The translations under genes were made by a program, and so were the position numbers. Shown here in pieces: positions 46,554 through 55,699 of a stretch of DNA of 64,000 nucleotides (position 1 is its first letter; the number at the start of each line of letters is the position of its first letter). The notes below the pieces were generated by a model. It had not been told where the DNA came from, searched no databases, and saw only the letters and a list, made by a program, of their open reading frames with translations. The stretch is from Spirochaetes bacterium GWE1_32_154 (lineage in GTDB: Bacteria > Spirochaetota > GWE2-31-10), in NCBI GenBank assembly GCA_001829315.1, contig MIAY01000038.1:18198-82197 (forward strand). The letters run 5' to 3'.

Positions 46554-47243
46554 GTGTCCCAGTCAAAAAGAAGGAATTACCTTATAGATAAGCCTTTTCA
46601 ATTAGGCTTTATTGTGAAGTATCTTATAGTGATACTAATTACTGTTATTTTCTGCTTTGGAGTTACAGCTGTTTATTTCTATTATGATAATTTATTTGGT
46701 GATAATAAACTAAATGAAACAGTTATTATAAAATATAACGGTCCGGTTAAAACTAATTCTGAAGGAAAGAATCTTGTTAAAAATGGTAAGTACTTTTTGT
46801 ATGATAATCAGGAATTAAAAATTACTGTTTTTAAAACTGAATTACTTGGTGAAAAAGAGTATCAGGTTTTCAGACCATTTTCCGGAAATGAAGATGAGCA
46901 ATATTTACAGGGGAGAATTATTTCTCTTACAGATTCTCAAATTAAAGATTTGGTAATTACTACAGGACCGCAAGAAAAGATAACTCAACAATTTTTTATT
47001 GTTATTTATCCATTGGTTTATACAAGTTTTATGATTATGCTAATAATTACATTATATTCATTGTTTTTCTCACATAGAATGGCTGGTCCGGTTTATAGAA
47101 TGAGAATTTCACTTGATAGAATGTTGGCAGGAGACTATGATTTTAAAATAAGAGTCAGAAGAAATGACTTTTTTAGAAATATAGTTGAAAAGTTAGAACA
47201 ACTACGAATAAAACAAAAAAGTGAAAAACCATCTAAAGAATAA
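46554..47243 (+). CDS. Membrane protein with HAMP-like domain, no output domain
   Basis: This 229-aa protein has one hydrophobic helix at about 18-45, an extracytoplasmic region of ~90 residues, a second helix at ~142-168, and a HAMP-like segment (SHRMAGPVYRMRISLDRMLAGDYDF). It ends after a short charged tail, without kinase, GGDEF or MCP domains. It may be an accessory sensor that pairs with a partner kinase or chemoreceptor. The start is GTG, with GGAGGAG just upstream. A clear terminator follows its stop. Confidence 0.78.
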   Translation: MSQSKRRNYLIDKPFQLGFIVKYLIVILITVIFCFGVTAVYFYYDNLFGDNKLNETVIIKYNGPVKTNSEGKNLVKNGKYFLYDNQELKITVFKTELLGEKEYQVFRPFSGNEDEQYLQGRIISLTDSQIKDLVITTGPQEKITQQFFIVIYPLVYTSFMIMLIITLYSLFFSHRMAGPVYRMRISLDRMLAGDYDFKIRVRRNDFFRNIVEKLEQLRIKQKSEKPSKE

Positions 47244-47270
47244 AAAAAAGTGGCTTATGCCACTTTTTTT
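47242..47270 (+). terminator. Rho-independent terminator
   Basis: GTGGC-TTAT-GCCAC, with an A-run before and seven T after, lies immediately after the HAMP protein stop. The A/T flanks extend the stem and make it usable on both strands. Confidence 0.88.
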
Positions 47271-47380
47271 ATTAAAGGTCACCACAACCAATCAAATAAT
47301 AAATATTTAACTATATTCTTTTCAAAAGCCTTCAATTAATTTTATGTAATTTTATTAAATAAAATACTGATTTTTAAAAA

Positions 47381-47409
47381 TTGAATATAATTCAATTTTT
47401 TGATATAAT
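47381..47409 (+). promoter_or_regulatory. Strong sigma70-type promoter candidate for the BMP-ABC operon
   Basis: TTGAAT and a perfect TATAAT are separated by exactly 17 bases, about 30 bases before the BMP lipoprotein ATG. Confidence 0.6.
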
Positions 47410-47440
47410 ACAATATCATATTTTATGGAGGTTTTTTTTT

Positions 47441-48517
47441 ATGAAGAGACTTACAATTATTGTATTAATCGCATTGTTTTCTATGATCGGATGTAAAAAA
47501 ACAAATGATCAATTTAAAGTTGCATTTGTGTATGTTGGGAGTGTTAATGATGGTGGTTGGACAGCATCTCATGATGAAGGAAGACTGGAAATTGAAAAAA
47601 TGTTTCCGGATGTTCAAACTTCTTATGTAGAGAACGTTCCTGAAGGTGCAGAGGCAGAAAGAATTATAACAACTTTTGCAAAAAAAGGATTTAATGTAAT
47701 TTTCACAGCAAGTTTTGGATTTATGGATCCGACGATAAATGTAGCAAAAAAATTTCCAGAAACCGTTTTTATGCATTGTTCCGGTTATAAAAGAGCCGAA
47801 AATGTCGGAACTTATTTTGGAAGAATGTACCAGGCAAAATATTTAGCCGGTATAGTTGCCGGAAAAATGACAGTAACAAATAAAATTGGTTATATAGCAC
47901 CACATCCTATTCCAGAAGTAATCAGACATATAAATGCTTTTACACTGGGAGCAAGAAAAGTAAATCCTGAAGCTTCTGTTCGCGTTATTTGGACAAATTC
48001 ATGGTTTGATATACAAAAAGAAAAAGAAGCAGCGTATTCATTAATTGAAGTCGGAACTGATATTTTAGCATCAGGTTGTGATTCAAGTGCAGCTTTAGTC
48101 GTTGCTGAAGAAAAAGGTGTTAAATGTATTGGGTATGATTCAGATGCCCGAGCGGTTGCCAAGAATACTTTTTTAACAGCACCTATGTGGAATTGGATAT
48201 CGGTTTACGCCGATATTGTTGGTAAAGCAAAAAATAAAGAAATTTCTGATTATACAAATGTAGATTATTGGAATGGTTTAGAAACAAATGTAATTAAACT
48301 TGCTCCGTTGAGTGACCTTGTTCCTCAGGATGTAAAAAATATTGTAACAGATACTACTCAACTAATTATTCAAGGCGAAGAAAAAATATTTACTGGTCCG
48401 TTAAAAAAACAGGATGGTTCAGACTTTTTATCAGAAAATGAAGTTGCTGATGATGGAACATTATTGTCTATGATGTTTTTTGTTGAGGGAGTTAATGGTG
48501 TTATACCGCTAAATTAA
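47441..48517 (+). CDS. BMP family ABC transporter substrate-binding lipoprotein (purine nucleoside type)
   Basis: A lipoprotein signal MKRLTIIVLIALFSMIGC leads into a 340-residue BMP/PnrA domain with FVYVGSVNDGGW, DPTINVAKKFPET, FGRMYQAKYLAGIVAG, GCDSSAALV and CIGYDSDARA. PnrA/TmpC relatives bind purine nucleosides; the permeases and ATPase that follow match that transporter class. The ATG at 47441 has GGAGG nine bases upstream. An in-frame TTG at 47381 is part of the promoter and is rejected. Confidence 0.92.
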   Translation: MKRLTIIVLIALFSMIGCKKTNDQFKVAFVYVGSVNDGGWTASHDEGRLEIEKMFPDVQTSYVENVPEGAEAERIITTFAKKGFNVIFTASFGFMDPTINVAKKFPETVFMHCSGYKRAENVGTYFGRMYQAKYLAGIVAGKMTVTNKIGYIAPHPIPEVIRHINAFTLGARKVNPEASVRVIWTNSWFDIQKEKEAAYSLIEVGTDILASGCDSSAALVVAEEKGVKCIGYDSDARAVAKNTFLTAPMWNWISVYADIVGKAKNKEISDYTNVDYWNGLETNVIKLAPLSDLVPQDVKNIVTDTTQLIIQGEEKIFTGPLKKQDGSDFLSENEVADDGTLLSMMFFVEGVNGVIPLN

Positions 48518-48529
48518 ATATAAAAAAAT

Positions 48530-48577
48530 GCTCTTGCAAGAATATTCTATTTTTTCTGCAAGAGCTTTATTTTTTAA
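48530..48577 (+). terminator. Hairpin with T-rich tail between the BMP gene and its ABC genes
   Basis: GCTCTTGCA (48530-48538) pairs with TGCAAGAGC (48557-48565), followed by TTTATTTTTT. It probably attenuates transcription so that the binding protein is made in excess over the transporter. The arm sequence is shared with the palindromic repeat family, so this may be a domesticated short copy. Confidence 0.7.
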
Positions 48578-48586
48578 GAGGGTTTT

Positions 48587-50089
48587 ATGACAACAGTTTT
48601 AGAAATGAGAAATATTTCAAAGTATTTTCCAGGAGTCATTGCTAACGAAAATATAAATTTTATATTAAAAAAAGGTGAAATTCATACGATATTAGGGGAA
48701 AATGGTGCCGGGAAATCAACACTAATGAATATTTTATCCGGACTATATCGACCTGATTCAGGTCATTTATTATTGAACGGTCAAAACATTCATATTAGTT
48801 CTCCGCACGATGCAGGACAGAAAGGAATTGGTATGGTACATCAACATTTTCGATTGTCTGAAAAACATACTGCTTTTGAAAATATTATTATTGAGTATAA
48901 TAAATTAACCTTTTTCCCTGATAAAAAAAAACTTTATAAAGAAATAAATGATATTTGCAATAAATTCGGTCTTTCAATTGACTTACATCATAAAATTTAT
49001 GAACTATCAATAGGTGATCAACAAAAAGTTGAAATAATAAAAACACTCATTAATGATCCTCAAATTATGATTTTTGATGAACCAACTGCTGTTTTATCAT
49101 CATCTGAAACTGATACATTATTTTCAGTTCTTCAATCTTTAAAACAATCAGGATATTCAATAATCTTTATCAGTCACAAACTTGATGAAGTTTTAAGGAT
49201 ATCTGATCGTATAACAATTTTGTCACGAGCTCATGTTATAGATTCAATAGAAAATCATGAGGTAACTAAAGAAGTACTTGCAGAGAAAATGATAGGACGA
49301 AAAATCTTTTTCAAAATTCAAAAAGATTCTATATTCCATAAAGAAAATATTATTGAATTGAAAAATGCAACAACATATAATAATAAAGGTCTTATTGCAA
49401 TTGATTCACTTGATATAGAAATTAAAAAGGGTGAAATATTCGGTCTGGCCGGTGTTTCTGGAAATGGTCAGGTTGAATTAGCTGAAATATTATTTGGCTT
49501 AAGAAAAATGGAATGTGAATACTATAAATATAATAATCATGTAATCAATAAACCTTCCCCAAAAACTATGATGAAGTTAGGAATTCGATTAATTCCATCT
49601 GATAGAAAATTAGTAGGTTCAGCTATCGGTCTATCTATTCCTGAAAATTTTATTTTAAACCGATTTAAACATAATTATTTTTCATATAGATTTTTTTTAA
49701 AAACAAGAAATATTCATAATAAATCAAGAGAATCAACGGAAAAGTTTCAAATTAAACATCACAATTTTAAAAATCCTGTACGCGATTTATCAGGTGGTAA
49801 TCTTCAAAAAGTAATTGTAGCCAGAGAAATTGACAGTGATCCTGAAGTATTAATTGCTGTATATCCTACAAGAGGGCTTGATATTGGAGCTATTGAAAAT
49901 TTCCAGAGAGTTTTTATTGATGAACAAAAAAAAGGGAAAACAATAATTCTTATATCTGAAGAAATTGAAGAAATCATGTCACTATCTGATAGAATAGGGG
50001 TTATGTATAAAGGAAAAATCCTTAAGGTATGGGATAAAGATAAAGTTTCCAGAAATGAACTTTCATTAGCTCTTGGAGGTGTAGTTTGA
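48587..50089 (+). CDS. Nucleoside/simple-sugar-type ABC transporter ATPase, duplicated cassette
   Basis: This 500-aa protein has two ABC cassettes. The first has Walker A GENGAGKST, signature LSIGDQQKVEI and Walker B IMIFDEPTAVL. The second has a degenerate Walker A GVSGNGQVELAE, signature LSGGNLQKVIVARE and a Walker B region ending YPTRGLDIG in place of the usual EPTRGLDIG. This is the pattern of YufO/RbsA-type nucleoside importers. It energises the two permeases that follow, with a 4-base overlap with the first (TTGA). GAGGG lies before the ATG. Confidence 0.94.
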   Translation: MTTVLEMRNISKYFPGVIANENINFILKKGEIHTILGENGAGKSTLMNILSGLYRPDSGHLLLNGQNIHISSPHDAGQKGIGMVHQHFRLSEKHTAFENIIIEYNKLTFFPDKKKLYKEINDICNKFGLSIDLHHKIYELSIGDQQKVEIIKTLINDPQIMIFDEPTAVLSSSETDTLFSVLQSLKQSGYSIIFISHKLDEVLRISDRITILSRAHVIDSIENHEVTKEVLAEKMIGRKIFFKIQKDSIFHKENIIELKNATTYNNKGLIAIDSLDIEIKKGEIFGLAGVSGNGQVELAEILFGLRKMECEYYKYNNHVINKPSPKTMMKLGIRLIPSDRKLVGSAIGLSIPENFILNRFKHNYFSYRFFLKTRNIHNKSRESTEKFQIKHHNFKNPVRDLSGGNLQKVIVAREIDSDPEVLIAVYPTRGLDIGAIENFQRVFIDEQKKGKTIILISEEIEEIMSLSDRIGVMYKGKILKVWDKDKVSRNELSLALGGVV

Positions 50090-51153
50090 TTATATTCGGG
50101 TATTACATCGTTTTAAAAAAGAAGCTTAGAACTTCACAATCTTCAAGGTTTTTTGCCCTTTTTTCAGGAGTAGTATTGAGTCTGATTTTAAGCGGATTTA
50201 TTTTTTTATTGAATAAAACTAATCCCTTTGAAGTATTTACGTCATCGTTTTTTGCTATATTTGGCTCACTCTATGGAATAACAGAAACATTTCTTATTGC
50301 TATACCAATTGCTGCATGTGCTCTTGCTGTTGGAGTTGCAGCAATGATAAAAATTTGGAATATTGGTGCTGAAGGGCAATTTGTTGCAGGCGCATTGGGG
50401 GCGGGTATTAGCGGTGTTTACTTTTCGTTTCTGCCATCGGGTTTATTAATTCCCTTAATGTTTACTTCAGGGATTCTATTTTCTATGATTTTAGGTGTTA
50501 TTCCGGGAATATTAAAGGCAATGTTAAATGTTAATGAAATTTTAGTTACTTTGATGTTAAACTACATGGCTACTTTATTTATGTTATTTTTACTCTATGG
50601 GCCATTGAAAGGACTTGATAATTTTCCATATTCAAAATATATACCTGATAACACTTTTCTTCCTTTATTATTTTCTTCCAGACTTCATGTAGGTGTTTTT
50701 ATTGTAATTATTATTGCTATCATTTTATATTTTTTCATGAAGAAATCAATTTGGGGATATGAACTTAGAGTTCTTGGCGAATCATATAAAGCTGCACGAT
50801 ATGCGGGTATTGGTGTAAAAAGAAATATTATACTCATTATGGTCATATCAGCAGCTATTGCCGGTGTTGGTGGTATTTTAGAAGTTATTGGTGTTCAGCA
50901 CAGGCTTCAGCCATCGATTGCACAAGGGTATGGCTTTACCGGTATTATTGTCAGTTGGCTATCTAAAAATAATCCTTTAACTACTTTATGGGTTAGTTTT
51001 TTAATTGCCGGATTATTTGTTAGTGGTAGCGACATGCAAATATCGTATAGTCTTCCAACATCTATTATTAAAGTATTTCAGGGAATCGTTTTTTTATCAA
51101 TTTTAGCTTCTGATATTTTTACTGATTATTATATATCATTGGAGAAAAAATAA
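50086..51153 (+). CDS. Nucleoside ABC transporter permease 1 (YufP-like)
   Basis: This 355-aa BPD_transp_2 permease has about nine or ten helices, with IWNIGAEGQFVAGALGAG and NEILVTLMLNYMA, the hallmark stretches of nucleoside permeases, and YAGIGVKRNI before the last helices. The start is TTG, overlapping the ATPase stop with GGAGG six bases upstream. It pairs with the next permease to form a heterodimeric channel. Confidence 0.93.
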   Translation: MIIFGYYIVLKKKLRTSQSSRFFALFSGVVLSLILSGFIFLLNKTNPFEVFTSSFFAIFGSLYGITETFLIAIPIAACALAVGVAAMIKIWNIGAEGQFVAGALGAGISGVYFSFLPSGLLIPLMFTSGILFSMILGVIPGILKAMLNVNEILVTLMLNYMATLFMLFLLYGPLKGLDNFPYSKYIPDNTFLPLLFSSRLHVGVFIVIIIAIILYFFMKKSIWGYELRVLGESYKAARYAGIGVKRNIILIMVISAAIAGVGGILEVIGVQHRLQPSIAQGYGFTGIIVSWLSKNNPLTTLWVSFLIAGLFVSGSDMQISYSLPTSIIKVFQGIVFLSILASDIFTDYYISLEKK

Positions 51154-52076
51154 TGGATATTTTACTCATTTTAGCGTATATAATTCATGCTTCTACTCCA
51201 ATAGTTTTAGTTTCTCTGGGTGAACTTGTTAGTGAAAAATCAGGGGTTTTAAATCTTGGTTTAGAGGGAATGATGATGATTGGAGCATTTTCCGGTTTTT
51301 ATGTTGGATATTTAACCGGAAATATACTTCTCGGAATAGTTGCATCAGTTTTAATTACCGGTATATTTTCATTAATTCATGCTTTTTTGACTATTACACT
51401 TCATTCTAATCAGGTTGTAAGCGGGCTGGCATTGACATTTTTAGGTACGGGTCTAGCATCATTTTCCGGAAGAGGTTTTATTAACACTTCTGCTCAATCA
51501 TTGCAGGCTATAAAAATTCCATTATTATCAAATATTCCAATACTTGGTGTTGTTTTTTTCAATCAGAATATTCTTGTATATTTTTCTTACTTCGTTATTT
51601 TCCTGATACTGTTTTTTATTTATAAAACAAGACCTGGTTTAGAATTACAATTTTGTGGAGAAAGTCCCTCTACTTCAGATACAGCAGGTATAAATATAAC
51701 TTTTGTTCGTTATAAAGCTGTTGTGTTTGGCGGAATGATGGCAGGTCTTGGTGGTGCTTTTTTAACTCTTGCAGATTCATCACCATGGTCTGATCAAATA
51801 ACAGCAGGTCGCGGGTGGATAGCAGTTGCAATCGTAATTTTTGGGAGATGGAACCCTTTACTTGTAGGTGCCGGTAGTTATTTATTTGGAGCTCTTAATT
51901 CATTACAATTTAAATTACAAGCAAGAGGAATTGATATTTCTCCATATATTCTCGGTATGTTACCCTATTTATTTACAATTGTTATTTTGTCTATTACATC
52001 AATTAAAGTTATATCAAAAAGATGGGGAGCTCCTGAATCTCTTGGAAATCCGTATATTCGGGAAGATAGAGAATAA
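51153..52076 (+). CDS. Nucleoside ABC transporter permease 2 (YufQ-like)
   Basis: This 307-aa BPD_transp_2 permease has about eight helices with LVSEKSGVLNLGLEGMMMIGA, SNQVVSGLALTFLGTGL and a DTAGINITFVRYKAVVFGG segment typical of the smaller nucleoside permease. Its ATG overlaps the first permease stop by one base (TAATG). It is the last gene of the BMP-ABC operon; a strong hairpin follows. Confidence 0.93.
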   Translation: MDILLILAYIIHASTPIVLVSLGELVSEKSGVLNLGLEGMMMIGAFSGFYVGYLTGNILLGIVASVLITGIFSLIHAFLTITLHSNQVVSGLALTFLGTGLASFSGRGFINTSAQSLQAIKIPLLSNIPILGVVFFNQNILVYFSYFVIFLILFFIYKTRPGLELQFCGESPSTSDTAGINITFVRYKAVVFGGMMAGLGGAFLTLADSSPWSDQITAGRGWIAVAIVIFGRWNPLLVGAGSYLFGALNSLQFKLQARGIDISPYILGMLPYLFTIVILSITSIKVISKRWGAPESLGNPYIREDRE

Positions 52077-52112
52077 AGAACTGATTATGAAATATTTGAT
52101 TTAATAAAATAA

Positions 52113-52146
52113 GGGATACAATTTTAAATTATTAAAATTGTATCCC
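52113..52146. terminator. Hairpin between convergent genes
   Basis: GGGATACAATTTTAA pairs perfectly with TTAAAATTGTATCCC (15 bp, loop of 4). It lies between the convergent permease and methyltransferase genes. On the minus strand it is followed by TTATTTTATT, so it probably stops transcription from both sides. Confidence 0.78.
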
Positions 52147-52163
52147 AATATAAAAAAGTATTG

Positions 52164-53303
52164 TTATTTTATACCTCTAATCATGGCAACATAACAATTA
52201 TCATATTTTTTTTCAACTTCACTCATATCAGGTATTGTTTCAAAATTTGAAAAACCTGCTAATTCAAATGCTTTTAGCCAATTTTTCCAATGCATAAAAC
52301 CATATTGTGGGCGAATATCTTCATCAAGAACAACATCCCAATAGCTATCAAGTGTATTAAGAATAAACTCCTGTTGTACCATAGGGTTACCATCAGCTCT
52401 GACGGTTTCAGCTATAAGAAGTGAGCCACCGGGTTTTAACATATTATAAAGAATTTTTATTGATTTTTTTAAATCTTTTGCAACATGTAAAGCATTAACG
52501 CCCCAAATAACATCAAAAGAGTTATTTTCATACCCCTGCTCAATCGGGTCTGTATTAAAATCAAACTTTTTATAGCTGATATTTATATTTTCATTTGTAA
52601 TTTCAGAGATTTCTTTTTTTGTTGCCCGAAGTAATTTGTTCGCAACTTCAGTGAATATATACGTAAAATTGTCTAATTTCTGTTTACCTGCAATTCTTTG
52701 TAGAATAAATTGCTTTGTTCCACCACCCATTCCACCGCCTATTTCAAGGATTGAAGGGTTATTTCTTTGACTAATATCGTAATTTAAAATTGTTCCGCCA
52801 CCAATATTGTGAACTGCATAAAATTCATTAATACAGTAAAATTCATTCATTATATTTATTGATTCTTCATTAAATAAGATATCAACGCCATTTTTTTTAC
52901 CTTCAAGATAATCAGGGTAATTTTCACTTACTAATTTAATTAAATCAAAAGTACTTTGTGTTAATGGTGCTAGATTCATTGCTTCAGAAAATATTTCAGT
53001 TACATTTCTTTTGTATGTTTTTCCGGTAAGTTTATAGACTATTGTATCATTAAGTGGTGTTGATAGTAAATAATCATCTAATCCTAATCTATCAAAAATC
53101 CATTTAATAGAATAAAAGACTTTATCAGTATAACCACATTTTATTATAATTTCATTTATAGATATTTCATTTTTTAATAACTCAAAAATACCAGTTTTTT
53201 TTAAGATTCCATCTAAGTTTGTTAATAAATAGAGATCACATAATTTCCAGCTTTTTTTTATTCGTTCGTTAATCAAATCATTTAAATACCATTCTTCAAA
53301 CAT
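52164..53303 (-). CDS. SAM-dependent methyltransferase with N-terminal dimerisation domain
   Basis: The N-terminal ~130 residues look like the helical winged domain of small-molecule methyltransferases (CDLYLLTNLDGIL, KTGIFELL). The catalytic domain has motif I ILEIGGGMGGGTKQF, then FDVIWGVNALHVAKDL and MLKPGGSLLIAE, as in polyketide and O-methyltransferases of the Methyltransf_12 class. The substrate is unknown. No biosynthetic cluster surrounds it: it is a lone gene between the nucleoside transporter and a divergent operon. Confidence 0.85.
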   Translation of the reverse strand: MFEEWYLNDLINERIKKSWKLCDLYLLTNLDGILKKTGIFELLKNEISINEIIIKCGYTDKVFYSIKWIFDRLGLDDYLLSTPLNDTIVYKLTGKTYKRNVTEIFSEAMNLAPLTQSTFDLIKLVSENYPDYLEGKKNGVDILFNEESINIMNEFYCINEFYAVHNIGGGTILNYDISQRNNPSILEIGGGMGGGTKQFILQRIAGKQKLDNFTYIFTEVANKLLRATKKEISEITNENINISYKKFDFNTDPIEQGYENNSFDVIWGVNALHVAKDLKKSIKILYNMLKPGGSLLIAETVRADGNPMVQQEFILNTLDSYWDVVLDEDIRPQYGFMHWKNWLKAFELAGFSNFETIPDMSEVEKKYDNCYVAMIRGIK

Positions 53304-53641
53304 ATTTTAACCTATTTAAATATTAATTTAAGGGCACTTTCAAAAAATAATCAAATTTTATTTTCAAATTAACCAAATTTGGTAAATTTATTTAAGAGAT
53401 GTATTTTCTGAATTGCAACTCTCTATTTAATTTTATACATTAAACTGTTATTTTTGTCTATAAAATATTAAATTTATAATTTTATGAGAAAAAAATATTG
53501 ATTAGATTATTAAATAAATGGGTACTACTTGTAATTTTCTTTAACAAATAGTAATATGAGGTAAACAATGTTTTACGCTATATTGTATAAAAGAAAGATA
53601 GCGCAATAATATTTTATAACTTTTTTTATGAAGGATAATAG
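53304..53641. other. AT-rich divergent intergenic region
   Basis: It must hold promoters for the methyltransferase and the plus-strand operon. A perfect palindrome ACCAAATTTGGT lies at 53372-53383. A 13-codon leader frame with its own ribosome binding site lies at 53568-53609. Nothing else stands out. Confidence 0.5.
53568..53609 (+). CDS. Possible 13-codon leader peptide
   Basis: The frame encodes MFYAILYKRKIAQ and has GAGG six bases before its ATG. CGCTAT (53576-53581) and ATAGCG (53598-53603) inside it could form a hairpin. It precedes the pentapeptide-hslO operon by 32 bases. It could be a regulatory leader, but short frames with such sites arise by chance. Confidence 0.3.
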   Translation: MFYAILYKRKIAQ

Positions 53642-54262
53642 ATGACTTTTGAAGTATGTAATGAACCGGGGTGTGAGAAAACAGCTGTTTTTTCCAGTAA
53701 TTATTGTTTTAAACATAGTGATAATAAAGAAGAGATTTCTCAATCTGCAAGAACATTCATAAAGGAAAATTCAATAATTAAAAATTTAAATTTCTCCGGT
53801 ATTGAATTAAATAATATTGATTTCTCCTCAAAAAAAATTTTATTTTCCAGGTTTTCTCATTCATCCTTACAAAATTGTAATTTTGATAAAACAGATATAA
53901 TATCTGTTTTTATGGATTTTTCATTATTAACCAATTGTTCATTTAAAAATTCAAATATTAAATTATCTGTATTTGGTGGTTCTGATTTTAGAAAATCAAT
54001 TTTTGAAGATACAGTATTAGTCTTTTGCAATTTACTTGGAGCAAATATTTCTGATATTTTATTTAATAATAGCGATTTGAGTCATTCACGATTTATTAAT
54101 AGTATTACAACTTCAATTTTATTTTATAATTGCAACTTAAAAAAGTCAGTCTTTAATAGTATAGATTTTGATAAAAAAAGTTTGAAAACTTCAAATTGTG
54201 AAGATGCAATAATTGTTACATATAAAAAGAATAATTTAAAAGAAAGTGAGATTATTAAATGA
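53642..54262 (+). CDS. Pentapeptide-repeat-like protein with N-terminal Cys/His motif
   Basis: Residues 6-25 hold C6, C11, C22 and H25, a possible small zinc site. From ~47 to ~190 the protein repeats a five-residue rhythm with Phe or Leu at the centre (for example LNFSG, IDFSS, CNFDK, CSFKN, SDFRK, CNLLG, SDLSH), which folds into a right-handed beta helix. The function of such proteins is varied and cannot be assigned here. AAGGA lies seven bases before the ATG. It is the first gene of a five-gene operon and overlaps the next by 4 bases. Confidence 0.8.
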   Translation: MTFEVCNEPGCEKTAVFSSNYCFKHSDNKEEISQSARTFIKENSIIKNLNFSGIELNNIDFSSKKILFSRFSHSSLQNCNFDKTDIISVFMDFSLLTNCSFKNSNIKLSVFGGSDFRKSIFEDTVLVFCNLLGANISDILFNNSDLSHSRFINSITTSILFYNCNLKKSVFNSIDFDKKSLKTSNCEDAIIVTYKKNNLKESEIIK

Positions 54263-54840
54263 GAGTATTTACAATTATTAATTCTGAAACAATATCTAAT
54301 ATTTATTTTATTACAGATGATAACCAAACAGAAGGTGTATTAATTGATCCGGGCTCGTTTGCTATTAATGTTTACAATGAGATAAAAAATATTGGAGCTA
54401 TGGTTACAAAAATAATTATAACCCATAATGATTTTGATAAAATTAAAGGTATTCCAGTTATTAAAAAAATTTATGATGTAGAAATATTTACCCATAATTC
54501 ATCAGAATATGATTTTAAGACAACAAAAGTAAAACATGGTGATACAATTAAAATTGGTAATGATACAGGAGTAATTTTAGAAACTCCTATCAAAAGTTAT
54601 GACTCAATATCTTTAAAGATTGCTAATAATTTATTTGTTGGAGATGTTTTGCAAACCGGAGGTTTAAGTTCGATTGATAAAACCGGTATTCCCTCAAAAT
54701 TAGAACTTGGCGTTATAAAAAAACATTTTATAAATCTTCCGGATAATACAATTATATATCCTGAAAATGGACCTGCTACTACTATTGAAATTGAAAAGAA
54801 ATTTAATCCGTTTTTTAAAAGAGTTTCAAATGAATTGTAA
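54259..54840 (+). CDS. Metallo-beta-lactamase-fold protein with degenerate metal site
   Basis: The 193-aa protein has the fold of small glyoxalase II-like hydrolases: GVLIDPGS, IIITHND, FVGDVL, and a last motif near YPENGPATTIEIE. However the ligands are mostly lost. THxHxDH reads THNDFDK, the usual HTPGHTPG reads ETPIKSYD, and PGHG reads PENG. It is therefore probably not a standard zinc hydrolase and may be a pseudoenzyme or a redox or binding protein. It overlaps the pentapeptide gene by 4 bases and hslO by 11 bases. Confidence 0.8.
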   Translation: MRVFTIINSETISNIYFITDDNQTEGVLIDPGSFAINVYNEIKNIGAMVTKIIITHNDFDKIKGIPVIKKIYDVEIFTHNSSEYDFKTTKVKHGDTIKIGNDTGVILETPIKSYDSISLKIANNLFVGDVLQTGGLSSIDKTGIPSKLELGVIKKHFINLPDNTIIYPENGPATTIEIEKKFNPFFKRVSNEL

Positions 54841-55699
54841 TAATGATTATATACTAACAGCTATTTCTAATGACGGTAATGTTATCGGTTATTTTTCATC
54901 AACAAAAGAATCTGCGACTTTAGCTCAGAAATCTCATAGTATGAATATTGTATCATCTGCATTATTTGCTCAAGCAATGAATGCAGTCGTTTTATTATCA
55001 GGAAATTTAAAAAATAAAGAAGATTACTTATCTGCTACATGGAATTGCACAGGAAATGCAAAAAAAATATATGTAGAATCAGATTATTTAGGAAATACAA
55101 GAGGTTTTATTGAAAATACTAATTTAGAATATATTGAAGATTCTATTACTGATAATGGATTTAATAGTGAACCATATTTAAAAATGGGTGAAATATCCGT
55201 TCTGAGACAATCATTTTCAGGGAAAGCACCATATAATTCTGTTGTTCTTATAGAAACCGGTGAGATACCTCAGGATATTTCATTATTTCTTGAACAATCT
55301 TTACAAGTTCAATCTATCATTAGTATTGGTCTGTCAATTTCAGAACATAATTATATTAATGCTTCAGGCGGTTTATTGATTATGGGGTTACCGGGAGTAA
55401 CGGAAATCGAAATGAAAAATGTTTATGATAAATTCTCTTCTCTTGGTTCAGTCAGAGATTTACTGTTAAAAGAAAAACACAATGTAATAGAGTTTTTTAA
55501 TTCTTTAGATATGTCGATTATAGATGAAAAACCGGTTCAATTTCAATGCAGATGTACTGAAGAAAAAGTTTTACAATCGTTAAAAAAACTTGATGATAAA
55601 GAATTAAATGAATTTTTAAATAAAAATAACCAGTATGAAGTGTGTTGTCATTATTGTAATAAACAGTATAGTATTAATAAAAACTTTCGGAGTATGTAA
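54830..55699 (+). CDS. hslO: Redox-regulated chaperone Hsp33
   Basis: This 289-aa protein has the Hsp33 core (SGNLKNKEDYLSATW, GEISVLRQSFSGKAPYNS, QVQSIISIGLSI, GGLLIMGLPG). The C-terminal zinc switch is CRC followed by CHYC. Oxidation of these cysteines unfolds the tail and activates holdase function. The ATG at 54830 lies in the last codons of the MBL-fold gene with only GAG nearby, so translational coupling is likely; the earlier start at 54767 would overlap 74 bases. The PilZ gene starts at the base after its stop. Confidence 0.94.
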   Translation: MNCNNDYILTAISNDGNVIGYFSSTKESATLAQKSHSMNIVSSALFAQAMNAVVLLSGNLKNKEDYLSATWNCTGNAKKIYVESDYLGNTRGFIENTNLEYIEDSITDNGFNSEPYLKMGEISVLRQSFSGKAPYNSVVLIETGEIPQDISLFLEQSLQVQSIISIGLSISEHNYINASGGLLIMGLPGVTEIEMKNVYDKFSSLGSVRDLLLKEKHNVIEFFNSLDMSIIDEKPVQFQCRCTEEKVLQSLKKLDDKELNEFLNKNNQYEVCCHYCNKQYSINKNFRSM

